DNA of 64,000 nt from Halomonas sp. HAL1 (GCF_030544485.1 NZ_CP130610.1:1984001-2048000); one strand, 5' to 3'. Shown: positions 36,651-46,352, numbered from the stretch's first letter. Program-made: numbers and translations. Notes: a model not told the origin generated them from the sequence alone.

Positions 36651-37346
36651 GTGAACGATAACACCATGTCCATTCCCCACTTAATAATGAATGCCAGCAC
36701 CGTGGTGCAGCTGGTTATGTTGCTACTGTTGGTGGGGTCGATCCTCTCTTGGGTGGTGATTTTCCAGCGTAGTATTGCAATGCGTCGTGCCAAGCAAGAG
36801 TACAACCAGTTTGAGGAGTCTTTTTGGTCGGGTGTCGACTTAAATGAACTCTACCGTGAAATCCCCGCTGATGATCCACGCCATGGTGCCGAGCATATTT
36901 TTCAAGCAGGGTTTCGCGAGTTTAACCGCTTAATGCCTAAAACCCGGGATGCAGATACCGTATTGGAAGGCGTGCAACGCAGCATGCGCGTTGCCTGGTC
37001 ACGTGAAGAAGATCGTCTAACCCAACATCTGGTGTTTCTGGCGACGGTTGCGTCTGCCAGCCCCTATATCGGTCTTTTCGGTACCGTATGGGGCATCATG
37101 GGGTCATTCCAAGCGCTGTCACTGACCCAACAAGCGACGCTCGCAACGGTTGCTCCCTGGATTGCTGAAGCATTGATCGCGACGGCCATGGGTCTGTTTG
37201 CGGCTATCCCAGCGGTCATTTTTTATAACCGCTTGTCCAATACATCTTCTCGCTTACTCGGTAAATATGAAGATTTTGCCGAGGAGTTCCACGCTATCCT
37301 GCACCGTAATTTGCAAGGTCGTGATGGCAAGCCAAGCGCGAGTTAA
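36651..37346 (+). CDS. tolQ: Tol-Pal proton-channel subunit TolQ
   Basis: A 231-residue MotA/TolQ/ExbB-family protein with three transmembrane segments: one near residues 15-37 and two after residue 120 (ATVASASPYIGLFGTVWGIM; IAEALIATAMGLFAAIPAVI). It uses the proton-motive force with TolR to energise TolA for outer-membrane constriction during division. A GTG at 36651 with TGAGGG upstream is preferred; ATG 36639 or 36666 are alternatives. tolR starts 11 bases after the stop. Confidence 0.95.
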   Translation: MNDNTMSIPHLIMNASTVVQLVMLLLLVGSILSWVVIFQRSIAMRRAKQEYNQFEESFWSGVDLNELYREIPADDPRHGAEHIFQAGFREFNRLMPKTRDADTVLEGVQRSMRVAWSREEDRLTQHLVFLATVASASPYIGLFGTVWGIMGSFQALSLTQQATLATVAPWIAEALIATAMGLFAAIPAVIFYNRLSNTSSRLLGKYEDFAEEFHAILHRNLQGRDGKPSAS

Positions 37347-37357
37347 GGGAGACAGCC

Positions 37358-37795
37358 ATGCAAGGACCTTTCAATCGCAGCGGTAAAGGCAAACCAATGG
37401 CGGAGATCAATGTGGTCCCTTTCATTGACGTCATGCTGGTGCTGCTCGTTGTGTTTATGATTACGGCGCCCATGTTAACCCAGGGCGTACAAGTTGAATT
37501 GCCGCAAGTCACCTCTCAGCCTATAGAGACGCAGGAAGATAATGACCCCATTGTCATTTCGGTTGATAGCGAGGGTGGGTATTTCATCACATTGGGGGAA
37601 GACTCCAACTCAGTCTCGCTGGATGAGATGGCCGCGCGGGTAACCACGATTTTAGAGCGACGTCCCGGCACGCCAGTAATGGTGCGTGGTGACCGCAATG
37701 TGGCCTATGGACAAATTGTTGTCTTGATGAGCACATTACAAGGTGCTGGTGTGGCTAACGTGGGGCTGCTTTCTGAGCCGCCGCAAGATGGGTAA
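37358..37795 (+). CDS. tolR: Tol-Pal subunit TolR
   Basis: A 145-residue ExbD/TolR protein. A short cytoplasmic N-terminus (NRSGKGKPMAEINVVPF) leads into a single helix with the proton-carrying Asp in FIDVMLVLLVVFMI, then a periplasmic domain that binds peptidoglycan. It forms the TolQ5-TolR2 motor. The 3' end comes just before the preferred tolA start, and a longer tolA frame would overlap it. Confidence 0.95.
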   Translation: MQGPFNRSGKGKPMAEINVVPFIDVMLVLLVVFMITAPMLTQGVQVELPQVTSQPIETQEDNDPIVISVDSEGGYFITLGEDSNSVSLDEMAARVTTILERRPGTPVMVRGDRNVAYGQIVVLMSTLQGAGVANVGLLSEPPQDG

Positions 37796-37808
37796 GGGCA
37801 ACGCGCAC

Positions 37809-38975
37809 ATGGCAGTAAATACTCCGCGTGATCCTCAAGATGTCGGCTATAAGTGGCCGACTGTGCTGGCGATAACTGTGCACGTTGCGATTGTCGTGTT
37901 TAGCTTAATCAGTTTGCCGACCCGCAACGCAGAGCCCGATAGCTCTTCGATTGTTCAAGCAACGCTGGTGAGTACAGAGACCTTTACCGACCAGGCTCAG
38001 CAGGCAACGGAACAACAAGCGGCGATGAATGCACCGGCTGAAGCGCCTACTGAGCCCGATGCACCAGCAGAGCCGTCGGCCAGTGAGCAGCAAGCCGCCG
38101 CCGAACAGCAAGCGGCCGAAGAAGCTGCCCAGCAGGCAGCCGAAGAGGAAGCGCAAGCATTAGAAGCCGCGCGAGAGGCAGCTGAAGCAGAGGCAGAGCG
38201 CCGGGCTCAAGAAGCGACAGAGCAGGCTGAGCAACAAGCCGCTGAGGCTGCTGAACGCGAGGCCGAGGCGGAAGCCGCTGCTGAGCGTCAACGTGAAGTC
38301 GAAGAGGCGCGCCGCCAGCAAGAGGCTGCCGAGCAGCAACGCCAGGAGGAGGCAGAAGCCGAACGTGCGCGTGAAGCGGCAGAGCAGCAGCGCCAGGAAG
38401 AGGAAGCAGCCGAACGTGAACGTGAAGCGGCAGAGCAGCAGCGCCAGGAAGAAGCAGAAGCCGAGCGTCAACGTGAAGCCGAAGAAGAGCGGCTTCGTGA
38501 AGAGGAGGCGGCCCAGCGAGAGCGAGAGGCGGAAGCTCAGCGTCAACGTGAGGCAGAAGAGCAGCAGCGCCGAGAAGCCGAAGCAGAGCGCCAACGCCAG
38601 GCTGCAGAAGCCGCAGAGGAGGCTATGCAACGACAGCTGGCGGGTGAGGCAGAAGCCGCGGCCAATGCTCAGCAGGCTGAGCAGGCAGCCAATAGCTTTA
38701 TCAATATTGTCCGTCGCGCTGTTGAGCAGGCGTGGTTGATTCCTGCCGGTGCAAGTGATTCGATGAGTGCTACCCTACAAGTGAGGCTAGGACCGTCTGG
38801 AGAAGTATTGGCAACATCGATCGTGACATCCAGCGGCGATAGTGCTTTTGACCGGTCTGTGATGCAGGCCGTGGAACATGCTGCACCGTTTGGTGAATTG
38901 AGAGATTTACCAGCCGATCAGCAGCGTAATTTACGTCAGTTTAATCTGCGATTTACCCCGGGGGATGTTCGCTGA
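37809..38975 (+). CDS. tolA: Tol-Pal linker protein TolA
   Basis: A 388-residue protein spanning the periplasm. One N-terminal helix ([19 protein letters not shown]) anchors it in the inner membrane. A very long Ala/Glu/Gln/Arg-rich coiled coil (about residues 60-300) follows, then a C-terminal domain (about 300-388, [14 protein letters not shown] onwards) that contacts TolB and Pal. The ATG at 37809 with AAGGG upstream is preferred over ATG 37788, which overlaps tolR. A 51-bp internal repeat occurs in the coiled coil. Its stop overlaps the tolB start by one base. Confidence 0.93.
   Translation: MAVNTPRDPQDVGYKWPTVLAITVHVAIVVFSLISLPTRNAEPDSSSIVQATLVSTETFTDQAQQATEQQAAMNAPAEAPTEPDAPAEPSASEQQAAAEQQAAEEAAQQAAEEEAQALEAAREAAEAEAERRAQEATEQAEQQAAEAAEREAEAEAAAERQREVEEARRQQEAAEQQRQEEAEAERAREAAEQQRQEEEAAEREREAAEQQRQEEAEAERQREAEEERLREEEAAQREREAEAQRQREAEEQQRREAEAERQRQAAEAAEEAMQRQLAGEAEAAANAQQAEQAANSFINIVRRAVEQAWLIPAGASDSMSATLQVRLGPSGEVLATSIVTSSGDSAFDRSVMQAVEHAAPFGELRDLPADQQRNLRQFNLRFTPGDVR
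38363..38460 (+). repeat. 51-bp (17-codon) tandem repeat in the TolA coiled coil
   Basis: At least 33 bases beginning CGTGAAGCGGCAGAGCAG are identical at 38370 and 38421, exactly 51 bases apart. The repeat unit keeps the reading frame and the Ala/Glu/Gln/Arg pattern, so slippage would change arm length without breaking the protein. Confidence 0.75.
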
Positions 38976-40261
38976 TGCAAAGCTTGAGCAAAGTGTGGTT
39001 GTTCTGTGTGCTGCTGCTAGTCAGCAGTGTAGCGAGTGCCAATTTAACCATTGAAATCACGCGTGGCAGCGATCAAGCGCTGCCTATCGGCGTAGTACCG
39101 TTCGCAGGTTCAGACGGAATGCCCGAAGATGTTGCGCAGATTGTCCAAGATGACCTTGAGCGTAGTGGCTATTTTGATCCGCTAGAGCGTAGCGCGATGT
39201 TTGAACAGCCCAATCAATCTGACGATGTTCAATTCGATACTTGGCGTTCATTAGACGTACGCTACTTAGTCGTAGGTAGGGCAGAACAGACCAACGGCGG
39301 TTTTGAAATACAGTTTGAGCTGATGGATATTAGCGGTCAGCGCCGGATGATTGGTGAAACCGTGACGGTGAGAGGCAATGACTTGCGCGGTGCCGCTCAC
39401 TATATCAGTGACCAAATCTTTGAAGCGATTACTGATATTCGTGGTGCGTTTTCAACTAAAATTGCCTATGTCACCGCACAGGGTATTGGTGACAACATGC
39501 AGTTCGGCCTGTACGTTGCCGATGCCGATGGACGTCGTAGTGAGCAAGTATTGACCTCTGACGAACCCATTATGTCGCCCGCATGGTCACCGGATGGCAC
39601 AAAGCTTGCTTATGTTTCGTTTGAAACTGAGCGCCCAGCTATCTATATTCAAGATGTAGCAACAGGCCAGCGGATAAAAGCAACGTCATTTGATGGTATC
39701 AATGGCGCGCCAGCGTGGTCGCCTGATGGTCGTCGTATCGCGATGTCTCTCTCCAAAGACGGCCAGCCAGAAATCTATATTATGGATGTGGCTAACCGCT
39801 CAGTAGAGCGTATTACCAATAACAACAGCATTGATACTGAGCCTGCTTGGGCACCCGATGGTCGTAGCTTGCTGTTTACCTCTGATCGTAGTGGTGGCCC
39901 TCAGCTTTACCAGTATGCAATGGGGGGAGGAGAAGCCGAACGCTTGACGTTTACGGGTAATTACAATGCGCGCGGTCGCTACTCACCAGATGGCGAACAG
40001 ATATTCTTGATCCACCGTTCAAGCAATGGCTATCAAGTGGCAAAGCAAGATCTAAGCGGTAACCGCTTGGTCGTACTTAGTGAATCAACAAGAGATGAAT
40101 CTCCTAGTGTTGCGCCGAACGGGACCATGGTAATCTTCGCTACCCAACAGGGTAATAGTGGGGTGCTAAGTGCTGTTTCTGCCGATGGCCGCTCATCCTT
40201 TAGACTGCCATCAGCACAGGGCGATGTACGTGACCCAGCTTGGTCACCCTTCTTAAATTGA
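38975..40261 (+). CDS. tolB: Tol-Pal periplasmic protein TolB
   Basis: A 428-residue periplasmic protein with a signal peptide ([16 protein letters not shown], cleavage near residue 22). The N-terminal alpha/beta domain (about 23-160) is followed by a six-bladed beta-propeller with repeated WSPDG motifs ([38 protein letters not shown]). It binds Pal and TolA. The ATG overlaps the tolA stop (TGATG), so translation is coupled. pal begins 54 bases later. Confidence 0.96.
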   Translation: MQSLSKVWLFCVLLLVSSVASANLTIEITRGSDQALPIGVVPFAGSDGMPEDVAQIVQDDLERSGYFDPLERSAMFEQPNQSDDVQFDTWRSLDVRYLVVGRAEQTNGGFEIQFELMDISGQRRMIGETVTVRGNDLRGAAHYISDQIFEAITDIRGAFSTKIAYVTAQGIGDNMQFGLYVADADGRRSEQVLTSDEPIMSPAWSPDGTKLAYVSFETERPAIYIQDVATGQRIKATSFDGINGAPAWSPDGRRIAMSLSKDGQPEIYIMDVANRSVERITNNNSIDTEPAWAPDGRSLLFTSDRSGGPQLYQYAMGGGEAERLTFTGNYNARGRYSPDGEQIFLIHRSSNGYQVAKQDLSGNRLVVLSESTRDESPSVAPNGTMVIFATQQGNSGVLSAVSADGRSSFRLPSAQGDVRDPAWSPFLN

Positions 40262-40315
40262 TCGACACATCTGATTTACATCGAAATTTTTAGTTTTCAG
40301 GCAAGGAGTCTGATT

Positions 40316-40861
40316 ATGCAACTTAAACCGTTGGCTCGCTCATTAGCAGCAGCGCTATCTATCGTGGTAATCGCTGGCTGTTCCAGCACCGGCGGAACCC
40401 AGGACGGTGACTCGTACGGTAGCCAGGATGGCAGTACTACCGGTTCCAGCACCTCTGGTACAGGTACGGGAAGTCAATATGGTTCTTCCTCAGGCTCTGG
40501 TTCTAGCTCAGGCCAGCAGGCTGATTCGCGTATTCCAGAAGTACGCACTATCTATTTCGATTACGACCGAGATACGATCAAGAGCGAATATGAGTCTGTC
40601 GTAATGTCGCATGCACGTTACTTGCGTGCCAACCCGAGCGCTCAGGTAGTTCTGCATGGGCATACGGATGAGCGCGGCACTCGTGAATACAACATGGCGT
40701 TGGGTGAGCGTCGTGCTAATGCTGTAGAGCGCTTCCTGAATATTCAGGGTGTGTCTCCTTCACAAATGAGCGTTGTCAGCTATGGTGAAGAGCGCCCGGC
40801 CGTTAATGGTCAAGACGAGAGCGCCTACTCGCAGAACCGTCGTGTTGTATTTAACTACTGA
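40316..40861 (+). CDS. pal: Peptidoglycan-associated lipoprotein Pal
   Basis: A 181-residue outer-membrane lipoprotein. The signal peptide ends with lipobox VIAGC (Cys22). A Ser/Gly/Thr-rich linker (about residues 23-72) is longer than in E. coli. The OmpA-like domain (about 75-181) has the meso-DAP-binding motifs IYFDYDRDTI, LHGHTDERGTREYN and LGERRANAV. It anchors the outer membrane to peptidoglycan. AAGGAG precedes the ATG. A hairpin lies between pal and cpoB. Confidence 0.95.
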   Translation: MQLKPLARSLAAALSIVVIAGCSSTGGTQDGDSYGSQDGSTTGSSTSGTGTGSQYGSSSGSGSSSGQQADSRIPEVRTIYFDYDRDTIKSEYESVVMSHARYLRANPSAQVVLHGHTDERGTREYNMALGERRANAVERFLNIQGVSPSQMSVVSYGEERPAVNGQDESAYSQNRRVVFNY

Positions 40862-40897
40862 GCATTTAACGATTGAATGCTTAACCACTGATGAATT

Positions 40898-40921
40898 CGG
40901 CGTGCGGCTTATCGCACGCCG
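40898..40921 (+). terminator. Hairpin between pal and cpoB
   Basis: A perfect 9-bp stem, CGGCGTGCG/CGCACGCCG (40898-40906 with 40913-40921), is followed by TTTACG, a weak U-run. It may be a partial terminator that lowers cpoB expression relative to pal or protects the pal mRNA end. Confidence 0.5.
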
Positions 40922-40941
40922 TTTACGTCTACGGAGTCATT

Positions 40942-41742
40942 ATGAATCACAGTCTCAAGCGTTACGTTGAGAGGCTGTGCGGTGCGGGAGCCTTAGCGCT
41001 CCCGCTGTCCGTATTGCCTTTAATGGCCGTCGCTCAACAGCCGCTCGTCCAAGATCTTTCTAACTCTGACGCTTCCAGCAGCAGCTTCTATCAGCAGACG
41101 CAGCGTCAGGAAGCCTCCAGCGGTAATTTGGTGTTATTTAACCAGGTGCAGGAGCATCAGCAGGAAATCCAGCAACTGCGCGGTCAGATTGAAGAGTTGC
41201 GTCACCAGTTAGAGCAGCTACGTCGTCAATCACAGCAGCAGTATCTCGATATTGAAGACAGGCTAATGAGCAGTGGGCCAACGCAGATTGAGCAATCAAC
41301 CCCAGCGGTTGAGCCTGAAGCTGCCGAGGAAGTGGTTAACGCCCCCTCTACTCGCAATGTCAGTGAGGATGCGCAAGCCGATTACCAGGCGGCCTTTGCA
41401 CATGTTCAAGCACGCCGTTTTGAGGAAGCTATCGCGGCGTTTGAAACCTTTGTCAATGATCATCCTGATACCAGTTTAACGGCCAATGGCCACTATTGGC
41501 TGGGTGAGTTGTATTCAGCTGAAGGTGAATTGGACGCTGCTGACCAGGCGTTTAGCCGCGTCATTGACGAGTATAGCGGTAGCAGCAAAGTACCTGATGC
41601 GATCTATAAGTTAGGTTTAGTAAAAGCGCGTCAAGGCGAAGCGGAACGTAGCCGTGAGCTACTTGAGCGAGTGCGTGACGACTACCCGCAAAGCAGTGCC
41701 GCGGGCCTTGCCAGTGACTTTTTACGCCAGTCAGCAAGTTAA
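40942..41742 (+). CDS. cpoB: Cell division coordinator CpoB (YbgF)
   Basis: A 266-residue periplasmic protein with a signal peptide (GALALPLSVLPLMAVAQQ). An N-terminal coiled coil that trimerises (NQVQEHQQEIQQLRGQIEEL, about residues 68-105) is followed by three TPR-like repeats (about 150-260; YQAAFAHVQARRFEEAIAAF and YWLGELYSAEGELDAA). CpoB links the Tol motor to peptidoglycan synthesis by PBP1B at division. The ATG at 40942 has GGAG 6 bases upstream and matches family starts. Confidence 0.93.
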   Translation: MNHSLKRYVERLCGAGALALPLSVLPLMAVAQQPLVQDLSNSDASSSSFYQQTQRQEASSGNLVLFNQVQEHQQEIQQLRGQIEELRHQLEQLRRQSQQQYLDIEDRLMSSGPTQIEQSTPAVEPEAAEEVVNAPSTRNVSEDAQADYQAAFAHVQARRFEEAIAAFETFVNDHPDTSLTANGHYWLGELYSAEGELDAADQAFSRVIDEYSGSSKVPDAIYKLGLVKARQGEAERSRELLERVRDDYPQSSAAGLASDFLRQSAS

Positions 41743-41786
41743 ATTTTGCTCTTAATCGCTTCTAAGAATAGTTTCAAGGAATCAGC

Positions 41787-42548
41787 ATGAGCTGCAAGAT
41801 CGACTATCAACCAGCGCCCAACCTATTGGAAAATCGCATCGTGTTGGTAACCGGCGCAGGAGACGGGATTGGCCGTGCGGCAGCATTAAGCTATGCCCAG
41901 CATGGGGCCACCGTGATTCTATTGGGGCGCACCATTGCCAAATTAGAGCGTGTTTACGACGAAATAGAAGCGGCAGGCGGGCCTCAGCCTGCGATTTTCC
42001 CACTCAATTTTGAAGGCGCTACGCTCAAAGATTTTCATGATATGGCCGAAACGCTGGATCAGGAGTTTGGCCGCTTAGATGGCCTGTTACATAACGCTGG
42101 GCTATTAGGTCGCATTACGCCATTTGAGCAATATAACCCTGAGCTATGGCAGCAGGTGATGCAGGTCAATATCAATGGGCCTATCTGGATGACCCAAGCG
42201 TTATTGCCACTACTACAACAGTCTGAAGATGCCTCGGTAATCTTCACTTCCTCTAGCGTTGGTCGTAAAGGGCGAGCCTACTGGGGGGCTTATTCCGTCT
42301 CTAAATTTGCCACTGAAGGCTTTGTCGACGTATTGGCTGATGAGCTGAATAATCAGGCACATATTCGGGTGAATTCACTTAACCCAGGCGCCACACGCAC
42401 CCAAATGCGGCGTACGGCGTTTCCCGGTGAAGACCCCTTCACACTACGTACGCCGGAAGAGATTATGCCGACCTACCTGTGGCTAATGGGGCCAGACAGC
42501 GCAGGCACCAGCGGGCAAAAGCTAGATGCCCAACCTCCCCGCACATAA
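41787..42548 (+). CDS. yciK: YciK-type short-chain dehydrogenase
   Basis: A 253-residue SDR protein. The cofactor motif is VTGAGDGIGRAAAL, with LHNAGLLG, the catalytic Ser in IFTSSSVGRKGRAYWG and Tyr/Lys in YSVSKFATEG. It follows E. coli YciK closely, including DIMPLYLWLM-like (EIMPTYLWLMG) near the C-terminus. The substrate is unknown. The neighbourhood yciK, mupP, ubiG is the same as in Pseudomonas, although here yciK is convergent with the other two. Confidence 0.92.
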   Translation: MSCKIDYQPAPNLLENRIVLVTGAGDGIGRAAALSYAQHGATVILLGRTIAKLERVYDEIEAAGGPQPAIFPLNFEGATLKDFHDMAETLDQEFGRLDGLLHNAGLLGRITPFEQYNPELWQQVMQVNINGPIWMTQALLPLLQQSEDASVIFTSSSVGRKGRAYWGAYSVSKFATEGFVDVLADELNNQAHIRVNSLNPGATRTQMRRTAFPGEDPFTLRTPEEIMPTYLWLMGPDSAGTSGQKLDAQPPRT

Positions 42549-42595
42549 CCGTTTGTTTTGAAAAACGCGTCGATGCCCCCCGCCATCATGCTTGT

Positions 42596-43264
42596 CTAGA
42601 GCTTGAACTCGCCTAGGGCATCGACCAGCGCTGCACACTCTTCAAACCAAATGTCAGCTGGCCACTGTTGGTAGTCATCCTCTTCGCTGATATAGCCATA
42701 GCCAACCGCGACGGCGGTCATGCCGGCGGCGACGGCGGCCTCCATATCACGCACATGGTCACCGATGTACCAGCAATGTTTAGGGTCAACGCCAAGCCGG
42801 CGGGCAGCTTCCCAAAGCGGTTCAGGCGCTGGCTTTTTAACGCTGAGATCATCCGCACATAGCAATGCGCCAGGCTGCAGCAGCAGAGCTTCTAGTAGCG
42901 GCAAGGTATAGCGGCGCGGTTTATTGGTGACAATCCCCCACGGCCGCTGATCGCCATGCCACTCTTGTAGCCACACATCCAGCGGCGAGAAAACCCGGCT
43001 GTGTACCGCTACGGCTTGCTCATAAGCATCAAGCAGAAACTGGCGTGCTTGAGTGTGTCCATCAGCAGAGGCCTCTAAGCCCAGCGCTAGTGTAACCAGC
43101 GCACTGCCGCCATTAGATACTTGGCGGCGAATTACCTCAAAGGGTAGCGGCGCTAACCCATGGTGAGCACGCAGCGCATTGGTCGCTTCTGCCAAATCGG
43201 GGGCCGTATCTACCAACGTTCCGTCCAGGTCGAACAGTATTGCTTGAGGCGCTTGCATCGACAT
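42596..43264 (-). CDS. mupP: N-acetylmuramic acid 6-phosphate phosphatase MupP (HAD family)
   Basis: A 222-residue HAD phosphatase. The nucleophile motif is LFDLDGTLVDTAPDL, motif II lies in GIVTNKPRRYT, and motif III/IV in KKPAPEPL and YIGDHVRDMEAA. GYGYISEEDD near the C-terminus matches MupP of Pseudomonas, which dephosphorylates MurNAc-6-P in the fosfomycin-resistance cell-wall recycling route. The location next to ubiG and yciK supports this over phosphoglycolate phosphatase (Gph), the main alternative. Its ATG directly follows the ubiG stop (TAAATG). Confidence 0.82.
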   Translation of the reverse strand: MSMQAPQAILFDLDGTLVDTAPDLAEATNALRAHHGLAPLPFEVIRRQVSNGGSALVTLALGLEASADGHTQARQFLLDAYEQAVAVHSRVFSPLDVWLQEWHGDQRPWGIVTNKPRRYTLPLLEALLLQPGALLCADDLSVKKPAPEPLWEAARRLGVDPKHCWYIGDHVRDMEAAVAAGMTAVAVGYGYISEEDDYQQWPADIWFEECAALVDALGEFKL

Positions 43265-44008
43265 TTAATCGCTTACCTTGCGGCAGTACATCATGTAATT
43301 GACCGAAACATCATGGCTGACCAAGCGGTAGTGGCGGGTAAGCGGGTTGTAGGTCAGTCCCGTCTGTTCACGCACTTCTAAACCGCTGTGACGAGACCAA
43401 GCCGCCATTTCTGAAGGGCGAATAAATTTTGCATAATTATGCGTGCCTCGTGGCAGCAGTTTAAGCACATATTCGGCGCCTAAAATAGCGAACGCGTATG
43501 ACTTAGCAGTCCGGTTCAACGTAGAGAAAAACACATAACCACCCGGGCGTACGAGGGCGCTGCAAGCACGAATGACGGAGGCAGGGTCCGGTACGTGCTC
43601 CAGCATTTCCATGCAAGTCACCACATCATAAAAACCAGGCTTCTGAACGGCCATGGCCTCCACGCTGATATGTTGGTAATCAACTTTTACGCCACGCTCT
43701 TCTGCGTGCAATCGGGCCACTGCTAACGGCGCTTCACCGAGATCAATGCCCGTCACCGTAGCACCACGGTGGGCCATTGATTCGCTTAAAATACCGCCGC
43801 CGCACCCTACATCGAGCACTTTTTTACCCGCCAACCCCGCACGCGCATCAATAAAGTCAAGACGTAAGGGATTAATATCATGAAGGGGTTTGAATTCACC
43901 CTGCGGATCCCACCAGCGGCTAGCAAGAGCCTCAAATTTGGCGACTTCTGCTGCATCGACATTGTCTTGATAGTGATGAGCAATGCTATCCTGTGGTGTC
44001 GCTTGCAT
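43265..44008 (-). CDS. ubiG: Ubiquinone biosynthesis O-methyltransferase
   Basis: A 247-residue SAM-dependent methyltransferase that performs both O-methylations in ubiquinone synthesis. The SAM motif is [16 protein letters not shown], preceded by the UbiG-specific [19 protein letters not shown], and followed by [11 protein letters not shown]. The ATG at 44008 has GGAG 7 bases upstream and gives the normal start; the frame from 44035 is not conserved. It is divergent from galU and co-transcribed with mupP. Ubiquinone is also the likely signal for the RegB-like kinase at 9 kb. Confidence 0.95.
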   Translation of the reverse strand: MQATPQDSIAHHYQDNVDAAEVAKFEALASRWWDPQGEFKPLHDINPLRLDFIDARAGLAGKKVLDVGCGGGILSESMAHRGATVTGIDLGEAPLAVARLHAEERGVKVDYQHISVEAMAVQKPGFYDVVTCMEMLEHVPDPASVIRACSALVRPGGYVFFSTLNRTAKSYAFAILGAEYVLKLLPRGTHNYAKFIRPSEMAAWSRHSGLEVREQTGLTYNPLTRHYRLVSHDVSVNYMMYCRKVSD

Positions 44009-44156
44009 AGTGTGACTCCCATAACTTTTGAACATTTAGCAAAATATTGACGTGTAGCCACTTGTTCGCCGTTGCGAGGTGGTATCCATCCACGCCTTCA
44101 GTATTATGGACATTCTAACCACTCCTGTGTCGGAACGCATGAAAAGGACCTCTTCT

Positions 44157-45047
44157 ATGATTCGTAAAGCCGTACTTCCTGTTGCTGGGTTTGGTACTCG
44201 CTGCTTGCCAGCGTCGAAGGCTATTCCCAAGGAGATGATTACGATTGTCGATAGGCCGGTGATCCAGTATGTCGTTGAAGAGGCAATTGCCGCTGGTATC
44301 CGGGAGATTGTGCTGGTCACCAGTAGCAATAAAAGCGCTATCGAAAACCACTTCGATACCCATGCTGAGCTGGAAGCTAGCTTGGAAAAAAAGGGAAAGC
44401 ATGAGCTTCTGACAATGTTGCGCAATTTAGTGCCTGACGACGTCAGCATTATTAGCATTCGTCAGGGCGTGCCGTTAGGGCTAGGCCATGCAGTGCTCTG
44501 TGCCCGCCCCATCCTTGGCGACGATGAACCTTTTGCGGTGCTATTGCCCGATGTGTTGGTCGATAATAGTGCCAACTCAGCAACGGACTTGGCCGGTATG
44601 TTAGCGGCCTATGATCAGCAGCAAACGGCGCAATTGATGGTGGAAGAGGTCGCCTGGGAGCAGGTGGAAAAATATGGCATCGTGGCGCCAGCAGGGGATG
44701 TGCCCGCTGCAAACGAGTCAGCCGATTTAGCCGGCATGGTGGAAAAACCCAAGCGTGATGCTGCACCCTCGAATTTAGCGGTCATAGGCCGTTATGCGCT
44801 ACCAGGCCATATTTTCTCCATATTAGAAAAAACACCGCCCGGTGCCGGTGGTGAAATTCAGTTGACCGATGCGCTGGAAACACTACGAGAACAGTCCGGC
44901 GTCCAGGCATATCGTATGCAAGGGGTTACCTACGACTGTGGGCAGCCCTTAGGTTACCTTGAAGCCACACTCGCCTACGCACGCCGTCATCCTGAGTTTG
45001 GAGAAGCTTTCCAAACCCTGCTGTCACGATACCACCAGGGAGAGTAA
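44157..45047 (+). CDS. galU: UTP-glucose-1-phosphate uridylyltransferase
   Basis: A 296-residue enzyme that makes UDP-glucose for surface polysaccharides and osmolyte sugars. The nucleotide-binding motif is PVAGFGTRCLPASKAIPKEM, with the family's VDRPVIQYVVEEA, and GEIQLTDALETL near the C-terminus. The ATG at 44157 has AAGGA 8 bases upstream; the longer frame from 44079 is rejected. The next gene begins 3 bases after the stop. Confidence 0.95.
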   Translation: MIRKAVLPVAGFGTRCLPASKAIPKEMITIVDRPVIQYVVEEAIAAGIREIVLVTSSNKSAIENHFDTHAELEASLEKKGKHELLTMLRNLVPDDVSIISIRQGVPLGLGHAVLCARPILGDDEPFAVLLPDVLVDNSANSATDLAGMLAAYDQQQTAQLMVEEVAWEQVEKYGIVAPAGDVPAANESADLAGMVEKPKRDAAPSNLAVIGRYALPGHIFSILEKTPPGAGGEIQLTDALETLREQSGVQAYRMQGVTYDCGQPLGYLEATLAYARRHPEFGEAFQTLLSRYHQGE

Positions 45048-45050
45048 CGC

Positions 45051-46343
45051 ATGCGGGTGTTACTTTACGGCAGCGAATTAAGCGCAGCGACGGCAGCCGC
45101 TGCGCTGGCTTGGGTGGGGCATCAGGTTCAGTGGTTACCCCACGCTGATGCGCCTTGGTCAGTGCTTTCTGAGGTGGACTGGTTACGCAGTGAACCTCAT
45201 TTAATGACCCATCTTGAACAGGGCTTAGCAGAGGGTACCCTGCAGCTCATTGGGCAAATAGATGATGCCGCCATCCCAGAGGTGATTTGGATGGCGTTAT
45301 CACCCTCACAGCGCAGTTCGGCCAGCGCACTACTTGAAAACCCGTTATTAGCGGATCAGCACGATATTGTGCTGGTTAATAACTCGACGTTTCCGGTAGG
45401 CGAGACCGAACGCCTGCATACATTAATGGGTGCCCAGCACTCCAGTGTGGCACTGCCCGATACGTTAGAAGAAGGCCGTGCATGGGACTCTTTCACACGC
45501 CCAACCCGGCGCTTGCTAGGCTGCGATGATGCGACGGGTGAGCAAGTCACCAGAGAGCTGTTACGCGCCTTTAATCGGCGTAGCGAAGTGTTTCAATGTA
45601 TGCCTCGCCGCGCTGCGGAGTTAACCAAGCTGGCCATTAACGGCATGTTGGCCACACGTATCAGTTATATGAATGAAATCGCCGGTTTGGCTGATACTCT
45701 AGGCGTGGATGTCGAACATGTCCGCCAGGGGATGGGAGCCGATTCGCGTATCGGGTTTGAGTACCTGTACCCTGGGTGCGGTTTTGGAGGCCCTAACTTC
45801 TCCCGCGATTTGATTCGCTTGGCCGATGTGCAACTGCAGAGTGGCCGATATTCAGCGCTGCTTGAGCAGGTAATGGATATTAACGAACAGAAAAAAGAAA
45901 CGCTGTTCCGCAAGCTGTGGTCCCATTTTTCCGGCGAAATGGCCGGAAAAACCGTGGCGATTTGGGGAGCTGCGTTCAAGCCCGGCACTGCACGCATTGA
46001 CCACGCGCCCGTATTAACACTGCTTGAAGCACTTTGGGCGCAGGGAGTTAAGGTTCAGCTACACGACCCTGCCGCCGTACCAGCTCTCCATGCCCTGGTA
46101 GGCGAACGCGAAGATTTACGCACCTTTACTCATGACCCCTACCAAGCCTGTGAGGGCGCCGATGTACTGATGTTGGTAACAGAATGGAAAACCTATTGGA
46201 ACCCAGACTGGCATCGGCTGGGCTCGTTATTAAACGCTAAGCTCGTATTAGATGGACGCAATATTTACGATCCTGAATTTGTTGCCAGCTGTGGATTAAT
46301 GTATCGCGGGATAGGCCGTCGTGCTGACCCGAAGACTCTCTGA
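45051..46343 (+). CDS. UDP-glucose dehydrogenase homologue lacking the catalytic cysteine
   Basis: A 430-residue protein whose fold matches UDP-glucose/GDP-mannose dehydrogenases: the central helix (ELTKLAINGMLATRISYMNE, about residues 190-209) and the C-terminal domain (AIWGAAFKPGTARIDHAP; LVTEWKTYWNPDW). Key sites are changed. The active-site motif GGxCFPKD reads GGPNFSRD, so the nucleophilic Cys is Asn249. The N-terminal dinucleotide motif GxGxxG reads YGSELSAA, and the NPEFLREG loop reads LPDTLEEG. The second Rossmann half is better preserved. It starts 3 bases after galU and should be co-expressed with it. A non-oxidising UDP-sugar-binding or regulatory role is possible; a sequencing error is not indicated, since the frame is clean. 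Confidence 0.8.
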   Translation: MRVLLYGSELSAATAAAALAWVGHQVQWLPHADAPWSVLSEVDWLRSEPHLMTHLEQGLAEGTLQLIGQIDDAAIPEVIWMALSPSQRSSASALLENPLLADQHDIVLVNNSTFPVGETERLHTLMGAQHSSVALPDTLEEGRAWDSFTRPTRRLLGCDDATGEQVTRELLRAFNRRSEVFQCMPRRAAELTKLAINGMLATRISYMNEIAGLADTLGVDVEHVRQGMGADSRIGFEYLYPGCGFGGPNFSRDLIRLADVQLQSGRYSALLEQVMDINEQKKETLFRKLWSHFSGEMAGKTVAIWGAAFKPGTARIDHAPVLTLLEALWAQGVKVQLHDPAAVPALHALVGEREDLRTFTHDPYQACEGADVLMLVTEWKTYWNPDWHRLGSLLNAKLVLDGRNIYDPEFVASCGLMYRGIGRRADPKTL

Positions 46344-46352
46344 GGAACTGTT

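Noticed and set aside
37788..37808. Earlier tolA start overlapping tolR
   Set aside because: The ATG at 37809 has a better-placed AAGGG and matches the start of TolA proteins, so the overlap is not needed.
38160..38630. 156-codon Leu/Phe-rich minus-strand frame
   Set aside because: It is the reverse of the repetitive TolA coiled coil and has no independent support.
38300..38660. Possible CRISPR-like or satellite array in the tolA region
   Set aside because: The repeats are codon-phased, encode the Ala/Glu/Gln/Arg coiled coil and have no unique spacers.
42596..43264. Phosphoglycolate phosphatase (gph) as the identity of the HAD gene
   Set aside because: Kept only as an alternative: the GYGYISEEDD segment and the ubiG/yciK neighbourhood favour MupP.
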